A DNA stretch of 64,000 nt, taken from positions 224,274 to 288,273 of the forward strand of contig NZ_QWFZ01000006.1 in assembly GCF_003576315.1 (NCBI RefSeq), read 5' to 3'. The stretch is from Henriciella mobilis. Lineage in GTDB: Bacteria > Pseudomonadota > Alphaproteobacteria > Caulobacterales > Hyphomonadaceae. The stretch's first letter is position 1. The number at the start of each line of letters is the position of its first letter. The position numbers and the translations under genes are program-made. Positions 41,802 through 50,011 of the stretch are shown here, in pieces. The notes beneath the pieces were generated by a model. It worked only from the letters and a program-made list of their open reading frames with translations. It was not told the DNA's origin and ran no database searches.

Positions 41802-42389
41802 TCACTTCAACCATCCCCACGTGCGACCTTGCATGATCAAGTGGATAGCGGAGACGCTGACATCAAAGCGCTCCGCTATCTCCTGTCTTGTAAGCGACTT
41901 TGCCAGTTTTCGAATTTGGCGAACGTCGCTTTCAGTGAGTTTGGAGTTGCCGTGGCGAGACCCGCGATTGCTGTTTCCGGCAGCAACGCGGTCCATCTGG
42001 TTTCCCCGGTTGTCATCCCAGCGCAGGTGCTTGGGGTTCACGCATCCTAGGTGACCATTGTTGCAATCGTGACAAGCATAGTCTGAAGGATCAGACGGCT
42101 CGCCATGCGCGATGATGCACATCATCCGGGAGGCGATCATTGTGCCCGGTCTGTCTGGGTGACTGATCGTGGCGTAACCGCTCTTGTTGCGCGCGAAGGG
42201 CCAGAGAAGACAATCTGTGCCGCCGTGATTGGCGTGATCAAGCAGCCACTGCATGGTGGTTCCGCGAGGCGGTTGCCCGCCCAATGGGTCGCCGTGCCTT
42301 TGCCAGCGCCTGTAGTGCTTGTCGCACCAGCCGCGAGCGAGGAAAGGCTTGTCGCAGCCCTCAACAGAACATATTCGGGATTCAGCCAT
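41802..42389 (-). CDS. Free-standing HNH homing endonuclease
   Basis: This 195-residue protein lies on the opposite strand to the structural operon. An N-terminal Cys cluster (CSVEGCDKPFLARGWCDKHY) is followed by the HNH core (ACHDCNNGHLGCVNPKHLRW). A C-terminal HTH (LTRQEIAERFDVSVSAIHLI) would bind DNA. This three-part order is usual in phage HNH homing enzymes. It splits the capsid gene from the next structural gene without interrupting either. Confidence 0.88.
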   Translation of the reverse strand: MAESRICSVEGCDKPFLARGWCDKHYRRWQRHGDPLGGQPPRGTTMQWLLDHANHGGTDCLLWPFARNKSGYATISHPDRPGTMIASRMMCIIAHGEPSDPSDYACHDCNNGHLGCVNPKHLRWDDNRGNQMDRVAAGNSNRGSRHGNSKLTESDVRQIRKLAKSLTRQEIAERFDVSVSAIHLIMQGRTWGWLK

Positions 42390-42497
42390 TCGAACCTCCT
42401 TACAGGTTGGCTTGGTCAGGGCCCGTTCCGGCGTTGGCGCGCCGGGCGGGTTCGTTCCTGAATATAGACGATTTTTCTATATGAAGGAAATCCTCCA

Positions 42498-42782
42498 ATG
42501 CCCAAATACGAGATCGAGAACAACTCCCCGTTCGGCAAGGCCTTCAAGGTTTTTGGCGGAACGGAAGTCGTCAAGCGCGGCGAGACGAAGACCGTCGATT
42601 GCGAATACGAGTTCGCCCCGGAACAAGTCGAGGCTTTCGCGCGCGACGATGTGATCATAACGCCAGCGAAGGACTCCAAGTCCGGCGGCAAGTCCGCATC
42701 GAAGGACAGCGGAAGCACCAAGACTTCCGGCAATGGTGGCCAGCCCAAGTCCGACACCAAGAAAGACGGCGAGGAAGAATAG
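42498..42782 (+). CDS. Small structural-operon protein with charged tail
   Basis: This 94-residue protein has a folded first half (MPKYEIENNSPFGKAFKVFG) and a disordered Ser/Lys/Gly/Asp-rich tail. It resembles small proteins placed between capsid and head-tail connector genes. No definite family is recognised. Confidence 0.55.
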   Translation: MPKYEIENNSPFGKAFKVFGGTEVVKRGETKTVDCEYEFAPEQVEAFARDDVIITPAKDSKSGGKSASKDSGSTKTSGNGGQPKSDTKKDGEEE

Positions 42783-42785
42783 GCC

Positions 42786-43160
42786 ATGGCCTACACCGCC
42801 GCCGATGCGACCACCTTCAAGGCGCGTTTCCCGGCCTTTGACGCTGTCGATGATGCTGTCATCAATGCGGCACTGGTCCGGGCGCGCCGCGTCGTCGATG
42901 CGACATGGCTCGCTGACGATCGGCAGGAAGCCGAGAGCCTGCACGCCGCCCATGAGATGACGCTGGACGGTCTCGGCGCGACACGCGAGGCGCAGCTCCA
43001 AGGCTTCCGCCGGCTGAAGCTCGGCTCGCTGGAGCTGGAGCGCGAAAGCGGCCAGTCTGGCTCGTCCAGCACGTACAACCTCACCACCTACGGTCAGCGC
43101 TTTCTCGCGATCCTGAAGCGAAACGTGCCGGGTGTGGTCGCGCTCGGAGGCTCCAGCTGA
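42786..43160 (+). CDS. DUF4054-like head-tail connector
   Basis: This 124-residue protein follows the DUF4054 pattern: FKARFPAFDAVDDAVINAAL, then a helix with DATWLADDRQEAESLHAAHE and a C-terminal YGQRFLAILKR. These proteins form the connector ring below the portal. It overlaps the next gene by 1 bp. Confidence 0.78.
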   Translation: MAYTAADATTFKARFPAFDAVDDAVINAALVRARRVVDATWLADDRQEAESLHAAHEMTLDGLGATREAQLQGFRRLKLGSLELERESGQSGSSSTYNLTTYGQRFLAILKRNVPGVVALGGSS

Positions 43161-43519
43161 TGGCCGGTCTTCTCGGGGGCGACCTGCAGGAGGTCTTCGG
43201 CAGCGTCTTTGCGCCGCTCCTGCTGGATGCGACGATCACGAAAGTCTCACTCACCGATGACGGCAAGGGCGGCTTCGCCGAGAGCACGCAGACCGCCGCC
43301 GCAAAAGGCATGGTCGAGGCGTACAGCGCCTATACCCGCGCTCAGGCGAACATCCCATCCACCGACGTGAAGCTCATTATCCTGCAGAAGGATGTGGCGC
43401 TCACGCCAGACCTCGACAGCAAGATCACGATCCGGGGGCAGCTCTATTCGGTCCAGGCCATCGAGGAAGACCCGGCACAGGCCGCGTGGACCATTCAGGG
43501 CAGGCCGATCAATGGCTAA
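43160..43519 (+). CDS. Head-tail stopper-like protein
   Basis: This 119-residue beta-rich protein (LLLDATITKVSLTDDGKGGF, KITIRGQLYSVQAIEEDPAQ) is at the usual position of the stopper/closure protein. The pattern of a barrel ending in I-x-G-x-x-Y-x-V suits SPP1 gp16-like folds. The assignment is by position and fold pattern. Confidence 0.65.
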   Translation: MAGLLGGDLQEVFGSVFAPLLLDATITKVSLTDDGKGGFAESTQTAAAKGMVEAYSAYTRAQANIPSTDVKLIILQKDVALTPDLDSKITIRGQLYSVQAIEEDPAQAAWTIQGRPING

Positions 43520-43922
43520 GTTCAAGGGCGTCGGCCGTCATCGGCGCCGATTGCAGAGGCTCAAGGGCCGGGAGCTCGTCAACGAGTTGGGAAAGCGTGT
43601 CTTCGTCGCCGCCGATCAGGTGCGGGCGGAGGCGCACGTCCTCATTGCCCGGGGCTCGGTCCAAGGCGCGGGGCACGTCCCCTCCAAGCCGGGCGAGCCT
43701 CCGAACCTCGATACGGGGCTGCTTACCTCCAAAACCACAGCGCGCCGGACGGCGCCGCTCAAGGCGGTGGCGGAGTCTGCAGCGCCTTATTCTGTCGCCC
43801 TGGAATACGGGACATCGAAGATGGCGGAGCGCCCCTTCATGCGCCCGGCGTCTCGCAAGGTTCAGGCGCAATACACGGTCAATATCAGCGCAGGCGTCAA
43901 TTCAATTATCAGGAAAGGATAG
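43512..43922 (+). CDS. HK97 gp10-like tail completion protein
   Basis: Starting at ATG 43512 (8-bp overlap), the protein is 136 residues with the gp10-type layout. A basic N-terminus is followed by a long helix (AADQVRAEAHVLI), the exposed loop GHVPSKPGEPPNLDTGLLTS, and a final YSVALEYGTSKMAERPFMRP. The last block is characteristic of the family. Confidence 0.85.
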   Translation: MAKFKGVGRHRRRLQRLKGRELVNELGKRVFVAADQVRAEAHVLIARGSVQGAGHVPSKPGEPPNLDTGLLTSKTTARRTAPLKAVAESAAPYSVALEYGTSKMAERPFMRPASRKVQAQYTVNISAGVNSIIRKG

Positions 43923-43926
43923 CCCG

Positions 43927-44223
43927 ATGCCATGGGTGACTTTTAACCAGGACTTCAACTGGCGCTCCTCGAAGCGCGGCATGCGGCAGTTCCGCAAGGG
44001 CCAGAAGGTCAATGTGCCTTTGGCCTGCGCCGAGGCGGCAGAAGCGGCCGGAAAGGGCAAGCGCTCCTCCAAGGAGGCCGATGCCGCAGATGATACGACC
44101 TCGCAAACCGAGACACCCGACGTCGTCCTCACCGAGACCCAGGAGATCGATGAAGACGAGACACCGAAGAGACAATCGCTGATCGGCAAGCTGACAGGAA
44201 CGGCAGACCGTGAACCCGGCTGA
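43927..44223 (+). CDS. Small hypothetical structural-operon protein
   Basis: This 98-residue protein has a folded N-terminal 45 residues (MPWVTFNQDFNWRSSKRGMR) and a long acidic Thr/Glu/Asp tail. It overlaps the next gene by 14 bp. No family is recognised. Confidence 0.55.
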   Translation: MPWVTFNQDFNWRSSKRGMRQFRKGQKVNVPLACAEAAEAAGKGKRSSKEADAADDTTSQTETPDVVLTETQEIDEDETPKRQSLIGKLTGTADREPG

Positions 44224-44629
44224 TCATTCTCTCCAGCTGAGGCAGGCGGTGGTTGCGCACCTGCGCAGCGTTCCCGCCGTCACGGCTATCGTTGCCGCCA
44301 ACCGGATTTATGGTCGGCGTGTGCCGGACAATCCGACATGGCCATTCATTCGCTATGGCGTCCCCGACACGCGGCCCTATGAGGCGACCGGGCAGGGCGG
44401 CAGCGACAGCGCCATCACGGTTCACGCTTTCGCGCGCGGTCCCGACGAAGGTGCATGCGCAACCCTTGCGGCCGCGATCGTCGAAGCCCTCTCTGCCGAC
44501 CAGCTGCCGCTTGAGAGCGGTCTCGGCCTCGTCTCCCTCGACTGGCAGCGCACGCAGGTCCTCGAGGATGGCGACGAGAGCACGGACTATCACGCAATCA
44601 TCGAATTTTCGGTGGTCACCACCGGATAG
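44210..44629 (+). CDS. DUF3168-like tail terminator protein
   Basis: GTG 44210 gives 139 residues. The pattern AVVAHLRSVPAVTAIVAANR IYGRR-type start, the PFIRYGVPDTRPYEATGQGG strand and a C-terminal DYHAIIEFSVVT match DUF3168 tail-completion proteins. These cap the tail tube at the head-proximal end. Confidence 0.8.
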   Translation: MNPADHSLQLRQAVVAHLRSVPAVTAIVAANRIYGRRVPDNPTWPFIRYGVPDTRPYEATGQGGSDSAITVHAFARGPDEGACATLAAAIVEALSADQLPLESGLGLVSLDWQRTQVLEDGDESTDYHAIIEFSVVTTG

Positions 44630-44733
44630 AAGACCCCGCCCGGCCCAGGCGGAGGAATCAACGACATGGGGTGTGGGCAGCCCCGTGATGCACCGCTGTG
44701 AAGCGGCGCGGCCCAATAGAAGGATGCCCATCT

Positions 44734-45186
44734 ATGGCACAAGCAAAGACCATGACGTTCGGCAAGGCGATGATCATGCTGGGCGACGGAGCCTCGTCTG
44801 AGGCATTCGCTGCTCCGTGCGGCTTCACCGAGCTGACCATGACGGTGAATATCGAGAGCAACACCACCAACATTCCAGACTGCTCGGACCCGGATTTCCC
44901 GTCCTGGCTGGTCTCGGATGTCGTTTCCAAGCAGATGACGCTCTCCGGTTCCGGCGTGCTCGACACGGACGCCCTGCAGACCTGGCAGGACTGGTGGTTC
45001 GGCGATACGGCCGAGAAGAATGTCCGCTGGTTCCGCGACCTCAGCTCGGCTGAAGGTGGCGGCTATTTCGAGGCGCCGGCGATCATCACCTCCTATGAGG
45101 AAACCGGCTCTCGCGGCCAGCGCTGGAACGTCAGCGTCGGCATCGCTCTCAACGGCAAGCCGACCTTCGTGCCGGGCAACGCCTGA
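44734..45186 (+). CDS. Major tail tube protein
   Basis: ATG 44734 gives 150 residues (MAQAKTMTFGKAMIMLGDGA). It contains the tube-protein pattern of a small beta-barrel with FTELTMTVNIESNTTNIPDC and LDTDALQTWQDWWF. It is followed by the frameshifted chaperones and the tape measure, as expected. The upstream leader CAATAGAAGGATG is almost the same as that of the capsid gene. Confidence 0.82.
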   Translation: MAQAKTMTFGKAMIMLGDGASSEAFAAPCGFTELTMTVNIESNTTNIPDCSDPDFPSWLVSDVVSKQMTLSGSGVLDTDALQTWQDWWFGDTAEKNVRWFRDLSSAEGGGYFEAPAIITSYEETGSRGQRWNVSVGIALNGKPTFVPGNA

Positions 45187-45662
45187 TGCCCGGACCGTAT
45201 CGAAGCTGCGAAGTCACGCTGGAGTTCGCAGACGCAGACTATCTCTTCCGGCTCCCGCTCAAACGTATCGCGGAGCTGGAAGAGAAATGCGGCGCCCCCA
45301 TCGGTACGATCTGGAAGCGTGTCTGCCTCACTGGCGACTACAAGGCGAACGACCTCATCGAGACCGTCAGGCTCGGTCTCATCGGCGGCGGCATGGATGC
45401 CCAGGATGCCCGCAAGCTGATCGAGCGTTACTGCGATCAGTGGCCGCTCCAGGAGTGGCACAAGCATGCCCTCGCGATCCTCGGCGCCTGTGTCGAGGGC
45501 TATGAGGTCGCCGAGAAGAAGCCGGAGGCGGGCGCGCCAAAAAAGCAGAAGGCGGCGGGGACGGATACTTCCCCCTCGCCGCCTGCTACGCGGTCGGCCT
45601 CGAAAAAGGCATCCCGCCGAAAGACATCGACGACCTCACGCTCTGGCAGTGGCAAGGCATGA
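45186..45662 (+). CDS. Tail assembly chaperone, short zero-frame form (gpG-like)
   Basis: In the zero frame the product is 158 residues. The folded part (about 1-105) has YLFRLPLKRIAELEEKCGAP and LIGGGMDAQDARKLIERY, as in GTA/phage tail chaperones that coat the tape measure. After the slippery heptamer at 45539-45545 the zero frame is a Ser/Thr/Lys-rich tail with little structure, unlike the -1 frame. Confidence 0.82.
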   Translation: MPGPYRSCEVTLEFADADYLFRLPLKRIAELEEKCGAPIGTIWKRVCLTGDYKANDLIETVRLGLIGGGMDAQDARKLIERYCDQWPLQEWHKHALAILGACVEGYEVAEKKPEAGAPKKQKAAGTDTSPSPPATRSASKKASRRKTSTTSRSGSGKA

Positions 45663-45778
45663 TCGCCGAGCACAACAAGCTCATGAAAAGCGACAAGGCC
45701 GAGCCCCCATCTGATGAGGAGTTCGATGCCATGAAAGACCGCATCCGGGCCATGAACCTGCCCGATGTGAGGGTCTGA
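45186..45778 (+). CDS. Tail assembly chaperone, long -1 frameshift form (gpGT-like)
   Basis: A -1 slip on A-AAA-AAG at 45539-45545 joins residue 120 to a downstream frame without its own start, giving 197 residues. The -1 part reads GYFPLAACYAVGLEKGIPPK and LTLWQWQGMIAEHNKL and is clearly protein-like. It ends at TGA 45776-45778. This is the lambda G/GT arrangement: a minor long form that bridges tail tube and tape measure. Confidence 0.85.
45539..45545 (+). promoter_or_regulatory. Programmed -1 ribosomal frameshift heptamer
   Basis: The zero-frame codons are CCA AAA AAG, which places A-AAA-AAG, a classic slippery heptamer, exactly where the open frame must change to -1. A G+C-rich stretch (GGCGGCGGGGACGG) just downstream could pause ribosomes. 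Confidence 0.85.
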
Positions 45779-45792
45779 CCACCTCCATAACA

Positions 45793-45815
45793 GCCGTCCT
45801 CCGGGGCGGCTTTTT
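45793..45815 (+). terminator. Terminator-like hairpin between chaperone and tape measure genes
   Basis: GCCGTCC and GGGGCGGC form a short stem, followed by TTTTTCTTTT. It could lower transcription into the tape-measure genes or be overridden by an antiterminator. Confidence 0.5.
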
Positions 45816-45837
45816 CTTTTCCTGAAGGATGCCCCGC

Positions 45838-45975
45838 ATGGCCGTCAGAGCGGAAGTCATACTGCGCGAGCTTGAGCAGAGAATTGCTCCGTATCAGGAG
45901 GCGCTCAAGCATGCCGAAAAGCGGTTCGACCAGAAGATGCGCGAGAAGCGGCAGTCGAAGAAGGGCGGTGAATAA
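45838..45975 (+). CDS. 45-residue paralog of the tape-measure N-terminus
   Basis: The frame begins at ATG 45838, with GAAGGA upstream, and stops on the tape-measure ATG (TAATG). Its start MAVRAEVILRELEQRI matches the tape-measure start MAVRADSVIVELEARV. The following E-x2-K...A-x-K-R-F-D-x-K-M also matches (A-x-R-K-F-D-K-H-M). It then ends with a Lys/Gly tail, whereas the tape measure continues. It therefore looks like a stand-alone copy of the segment that chaperones would first contact. Confidence 0.7.
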   Translation: MAVRAEVILRELEQRIAPYQEALKHAEKRFDQKMREKRQSKKGGE

Positions 45976-48900
45976 TGGCCGTCCGTGCAGATTCGGTCAT
46001 CGTCGAACTTGAAGCTCGTGTCGCCGAGTACGAGCGCAAGATCGCGGGCGCAGACCGCAAGTTCGACAAGCACATGGATTCCATGCGTCGGCAGGCCGGT
46101 CTGACTGAGCGCCGGAATGTCCAGGCATTCAACAACATCAGTACATCGGCGAATAATATGGGTCGCACGCTCGCGGGCGCTGCTTCCGCCTTGGCGCTTG
46201 CCGCTGGCGCGGCCGCCGGTATTCGTGTGCTTGCGGGCTTCTCGCAGGCCATGTCGACGGTTCAGGCGGTCACTCAGGCCACGGAAGCGCAGATCGCATC
46301 CCTGACGGACAGGGCGCGCGAGCTTGGCGCCACAACCCGCTTCAGCGCAACGCAGGCCGCAGAGGGCATGCTCTTCCTCGCTCGTGCGGGCTTCGACACC
46401 GAACAGGTGCTTGGCTCGATCGAGGGTACGCTACAGCTCGCCCAGGCCGGTAATCTTGATCTCGGCCGGGCTGCGGATATCGCGTCGAACGTTTTGCAGG
46501 GCTTCCGCCTGGAAGTGTCCGAAACCGCGCGTGTCGTCGATGTGCTGGCCAAGGCTGCGAACTCATCGAACACCGACGTGAACCAGCTCGGCGAGGCCAT
46601 GAAGTACGTCTCGCCGGTGGCGGCGGGCCTGAATGTGGGCATCGAGGACACGGCAGCTGCGGTCTCGGCGCTATCGGACGCAGGCATTCAGGCGGAAATG
46701 GCCGGCACGGGCCTCCGCCGCGTCATGATCGGTCTCGAGAAACAGTCGAGCCAGGGCGAGAAGGTGCTCGCGAAGTACGGCCTCAAGATGGAAGACATCG
46801 CGCTTTCATCGACGGGATCGCTTGCAGACAGTCTCAACCGCCTTTCCGATGCTGGGATCGCCACGGCTGACGCCATGACGCTGTTCGGCCTTCGTGGCGG
46901 TCCAGCCTTTGAAGTGCTGCAGTCGTCAATCCCGAAGGTGCGTGAGCTGTCCAAAGCCTACGACGAGGCAGGCGGTACGGCAGAGCGCGTTTCCAAGATC
47001 ATGGACGACAACCTCAATGGCGCGCTGCTTCAGACTCGGTCTCGTTTGGAAGAACTAGTTCTGGCGCTTGGTGAAGCCGGAGCGGAAGACGGTCTTATCA
47101 TCGCGCTGGAAAACCTGCAAAAGCTCCTCATCGTCGCCGCGGAGAACGCAGACATTCTTGGCGTCGCGATCATCGCGCTGTCTGTGCGGGCGCTGCTGCC
47201 GCTTGCCGCCAAGGCATTGCCCGCAGCGGCTGGCGGGATCGCAGCGCTAAACGCGCAGCTCACCGTGGCAAACGCCATCGCAGGTACAAGCGTCACCCGT
47301 CTTGGCGCAGTCAGCGCCGTGGCTGGCCGGCTGGGTCTCCTGATGGGCGGGCCGCTGACGCTCGCCATCGCGGCAGCGGCGACAGCCTTTGTCGTACTCG
47401 GCAGGGATGCCCGCGCGGGAGAGCGTGCCATCGAGGAGGCAAGGGCCTCCATCGAAAGCATGAACGCTGCTTTGGAGAACACGTCAGAGTTTGACGCTTT
47501 CAATGAGGTGCGGAACGGCGCCGACGGTTCCATCCCAGCGCTTAACCGTATGCGTGATGCGGTGCGTGAGATCAGCGAAGCCTTAAACGAGGTAACGTCA
47601 GCAACCATCGTCCAGCAATTCTCTCTCGTAACGGGCGAGATTGCGAAGGCCGAAGCCAAACTGGAAGACCTTCGCGACAAGCAGGCCGACGCCGAAAAAA
47701 TCCAGCGCATCCAGCGCGGCTCCGTTTACAAGGAAACGGGATTCGAAGACAGCATCCTGGAAGTTGAGCAGAAGCTTGCTGTTCTGCGCGGACAGGCTTC
47801 CGGCATACTGGAGGGTGCCTTTGGTGAAGGCGGCGTCAATATTGGCGAGGCCTTGGCCGATGGCGGTGTCGAGGGACTGAGGAAGGCGCTCGACAGACGA
47901 TCGACAGAGCTTCGCAATGTCGGCCTCATCGAGGCAGAGCTAGAGCAGATCGATAAGCTGAAGGACTCGCTTGAGCAGGCGCGCGCTGCCGGAACGGACG
48001 CTGCGGTCGAGCGCTTTCAGCAGCAGATCGAAATTGCCGAAGAAACCATCCGACTTCTCGAAGCCGGTCTGGATGAAGTCACAGCCCGCGACCTGGCGCG
48101 CGAAACGGTGCAGGGCGAACGCACGTCCGGTGGCCCGACATCGACCGCCGACATCGACGCCGCCAAGGACGCCTTAAAGGAACTCGAAGACGCTTTCAAA
48201 ACGACCTATCAGATCGAGCGCGACGAGGCCAAAGCCGCCTATGACGAGCAAATCAAGGCGATAGAAACGCTCGGCCTGAAAGGCGAGGAAGCCACTTTGA
48301 AGCGTGGCCATGCGCTCGAAGCATACCTTGCAGAGGTCAACCGCATCAATGACGCGGAAGAGAAGGCCGATAAGGATAAGCTTGATCGCGAACTCGACAT
48401 CATCGACCAGATCGCCGCTGCGCGAGACCGCCTTGCCGGGCGCGGCTTCGCGCTGATCGAACGAGAATATGACCGCCGGGCCAAGGCCATTGAAGACGAG
48501 ATCGAGCATGAGGGCCGCAGGAACGAAGCGCTTGCCGCGCTGGCGGAAGAACGCGCGCTGGCCGAAGAGGAATATCGCAAAAAGGTCATGGGCGAGGGCG
48601 AGTATTCGTCTGACCCGGCCGATCAGATCGAAGCGCAGAGAGATACCGAAATAAAAGACCTGAAGGAGCTTCTGGAAAAAAAGCAAATTCTTGAGGAGGA
48701 GTATGAGCTTCGCCGGCAGGAGATCATCGCTGAAAGCGAAGAGAAGATCGCCGAAATTCGGGCTCAATCCGCCATCCAGCAACTTGAGGCCGGTCAGCAG
48801 CTGTTTGACGGGCTTGCCGGGCTCGCCAAGACATTCGCGGGCGAGCAGTCCGGCATCTACAAGGCGCTCTTCGCCGTCGAGAAGGCGTTTGCGATCGCGT

Positions 48901-49442
48901 CTTCCATTGTCCAGATCCAGAGCGGCGTGGCAAAGGCGCTGAGCCTGCCCTTCCCGTCAAACCTTGCGGCGGCCGCGACGGTGGCAGCGCAGGGCGCCCA
49001 GGTCGTTTCCACGATCCAGGGCGTTGCCGCCAATTTCGGCGGCGGGCGCGAGCGCGGTGGTCCGGTTCGCCCCGACGAGTTCTACGAAGTCAACGAGAAG
49101 GGAAAGCCGGAGCTGCTGGAGCGCGGCGGCAAATACTACCTGATGTCTGGCGGATACGGGCAGGTCCAGCCAGCGGTGACCGCGCCGAACATGGAAGCCC
49201 AGCTCGCCCGCATCAGCCAGCCTGTAAATCCGACCTACGTCTCAGGTGGCGGACAGCGGGTGAGCGTGACGGGAAGTCCGGTCAACTTCTACGGCCCTGT
49301 CAATCAGGACACGTTGCCGGACATGATGCGCGAACTGGAGGCGCGTGACCGTCGAATGCTTGAAAACGTTCGCCGCGAAATCAGCCGGGAAAAGAAACGG
49401 TCTACGCCGCGCCACCAAAGGGAGAGGTTCCTTAACGGGTAA
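45975..49442 (+). CDS. Tail tape measure protein
   Basis: This 1155-residue protein has a TP901-type core (FSQAMSTVQAVTQATEAQIA, LGATTRFSATQAAEGMLFLA, NTDVNQLGEAMKYVSPVAAG). Hydrophobic helices lie near 420-500, and very long coiled coils fill about 520-960. The C-terminal end is basic (REISREKKRSTPRHQRERF). It sets tail length and probably helps DNA pass the inner membrane. By the siphophage rule, about 1,155 residues would suit a tail of roughly 170 nm, if no cleavage occurs. Confidence 0.93.
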   Translation: MAVRADSVIVELEARVAEYERKIAGADRKFDKHMDSMRRQAGLTERRNVQAFNNISTSANNMGRTLAGAASALALAAGAAAGIRVLAGFSQAMSTVQAVTQATEAQIASLTDRARELGATTRFSATQAAEGMLFLARAGFDTEQVLGSIEGTLQLAQAGNLDLGRAADIASNVLQGFRLEVSETARVVDVLAKAANSSNTDVNQLGEAMKYVSPVAAGLNVGIEDTAAAVSALSDAGIQAEMAGTGLRRVMIGLEKQSSQGEKVLAKYGLKMEDIALSSTGSLADSLNRLSDAGIATADAMTLFGLRGGPAFEVLQSSIPKVRELSKAYDEAGGTAERVSKIMDDNLNGALLQTRSRLEELVLALGEAGAEDGLIIALENLQKLLIVAAENADILGVAIIALSVRALLPLAAKALPAAAGGIAALNAQLTVANAIAGTSVTRLGAVSAVAGRLGLLMGGPLTLAIAAAATAFVVLGRDARAGERAIEEARASIESMNAALENTSEFDAFNEVRNGADGSIPALNRMRDAVREISEALNEVTSATIVQQFSLVTGEIAKAEAKLEDLRDKQADAEKIQRIQRGSVYKETGFEDSILEVEQKLAVLRGQASGILEGAFGEGGVNIGEALADGGVEGLRKALDRRSTELRNVGLIEAELEQIDKLKDSLEQARAAGTDAAVERFQQQIEIAEETIRLLEAGLDEVTARDLARETVQGERTSGGPTSTADIDAAKDALKELEDAFKTTYQIERDEAKAAYDEQIKAIETLGLKGEEATLKRGHALEAYLAEVNRINDAEEKADKDKLDRELDIIDQIAAARDRLAGRGFALIEREYDRRAKAIEDEIEHEGRRNEALAALAEERALAEEEYRKKVMGEGEYSSDPADQIEAQRDTEIKDLKELLEKKQILEEEYELRRQEIIAESEEKIAEIRAQSAIQQLEAGQQLFDGLAGLAKTFAGEQSGIYKALFAVEKAFAIASSIVQIQSGVAKALSLPFPSNLAAAATVAAQGAQVVSTIQGVAANFGGGRERGGPVRPDEFYEVNEKGKPELLERGGKYYLMSGGYGQVQPAVTAPNMEAQLARISQPVNPTYVSGGGQRVSVTGSPVNFYGPVNQDTLPDMMRELEARDRRMLENVRREISREKKRSTPRHQRERFLNG

Positions 49443-49486
49443 ATCTGCCTTACGTTGCCTTCTCCCAAGCACAGGAGGACAACAGT

Positions 49487-50005
49487 TTGAGGGGATTCAC
49501 AGCATTGGCGGCAGCGCTCGCATTGGCAGCCTGCGGGACCACGACCGGAATGGCGGCCAAGACCACGTATAGTGGATTTGACGACTCTGCCGTCGTTCAC
49601 ATCAATCCGCATGGCAACGCCTGCACGCAGTTCATCTGTACGGGTTTCGGCGGACAATGGCAGGAGGCCAAGCCCGACATGTTTCTGCTCAGGGCGGCAG
49701 TCTTCAATGAGACAACGGCCATCCTCGGCGCTTCGTTCAATATCGACGGTGAGGTGGTCGAACTGGAACCTGCTGGCGGATTCACCGACTTTGAGCGCGT
49801 GCTCGATACCGTCGAAGGCTCTGAAAAGGACTTTGTTGCTCCGATCAGCTTGATTGACCGTATACTTACGGCGGATCGGGTTTGGATGCGCGTCACGACC
49901 AGCGATGGAAATCTCGAAGATGCCGTCATCGACGGTGGCAAGGACAGCAAAGCGTATCACGCCCTGAGACGATTTTCGGCTGAAATATCTGCTGCAGGCG
50001 GCTGA
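49487..50005 (+). CDS. Phage-borne lipoprotein
   Basis: TTG 49487 follows CAGGAGG and gives 172 residues. A signal peptide ends in the lipobox ALAAC, and the mature part is beta-rich with two Cys (CTQFICTGFGG) and an acidic end. A lipoprotein gene right after the tape measure in a prophage is usually accessory. Superinfection exclusion or lysogenic conversion is possible but unproven. Confidence 0.65.
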   Translation: MRGFTALAAALALAACGTTTGMAAKTTYSGFDDSAVVHINPHGNACTQFICTGFGGQWQEAKPDMFLLRAAVFNETTAILGASFNIDGEVVELEPAGGFTDFERVLDTVEGSEKDFVAPISLIDRILTADRVWMRVTTSDGNLEDAVIDGGKDSKAYHALRRFSAEISAAGG

Positions 50006-50011
50006 GGTGGC

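Noticed and set aside
41779..41804. TGAGGCG/CGCCTCA hairpin after the capsid gene as a terminator
   Set aside because: It has a 10-base loop and no T-run on the coding strand, so I do not list it as a terminator.
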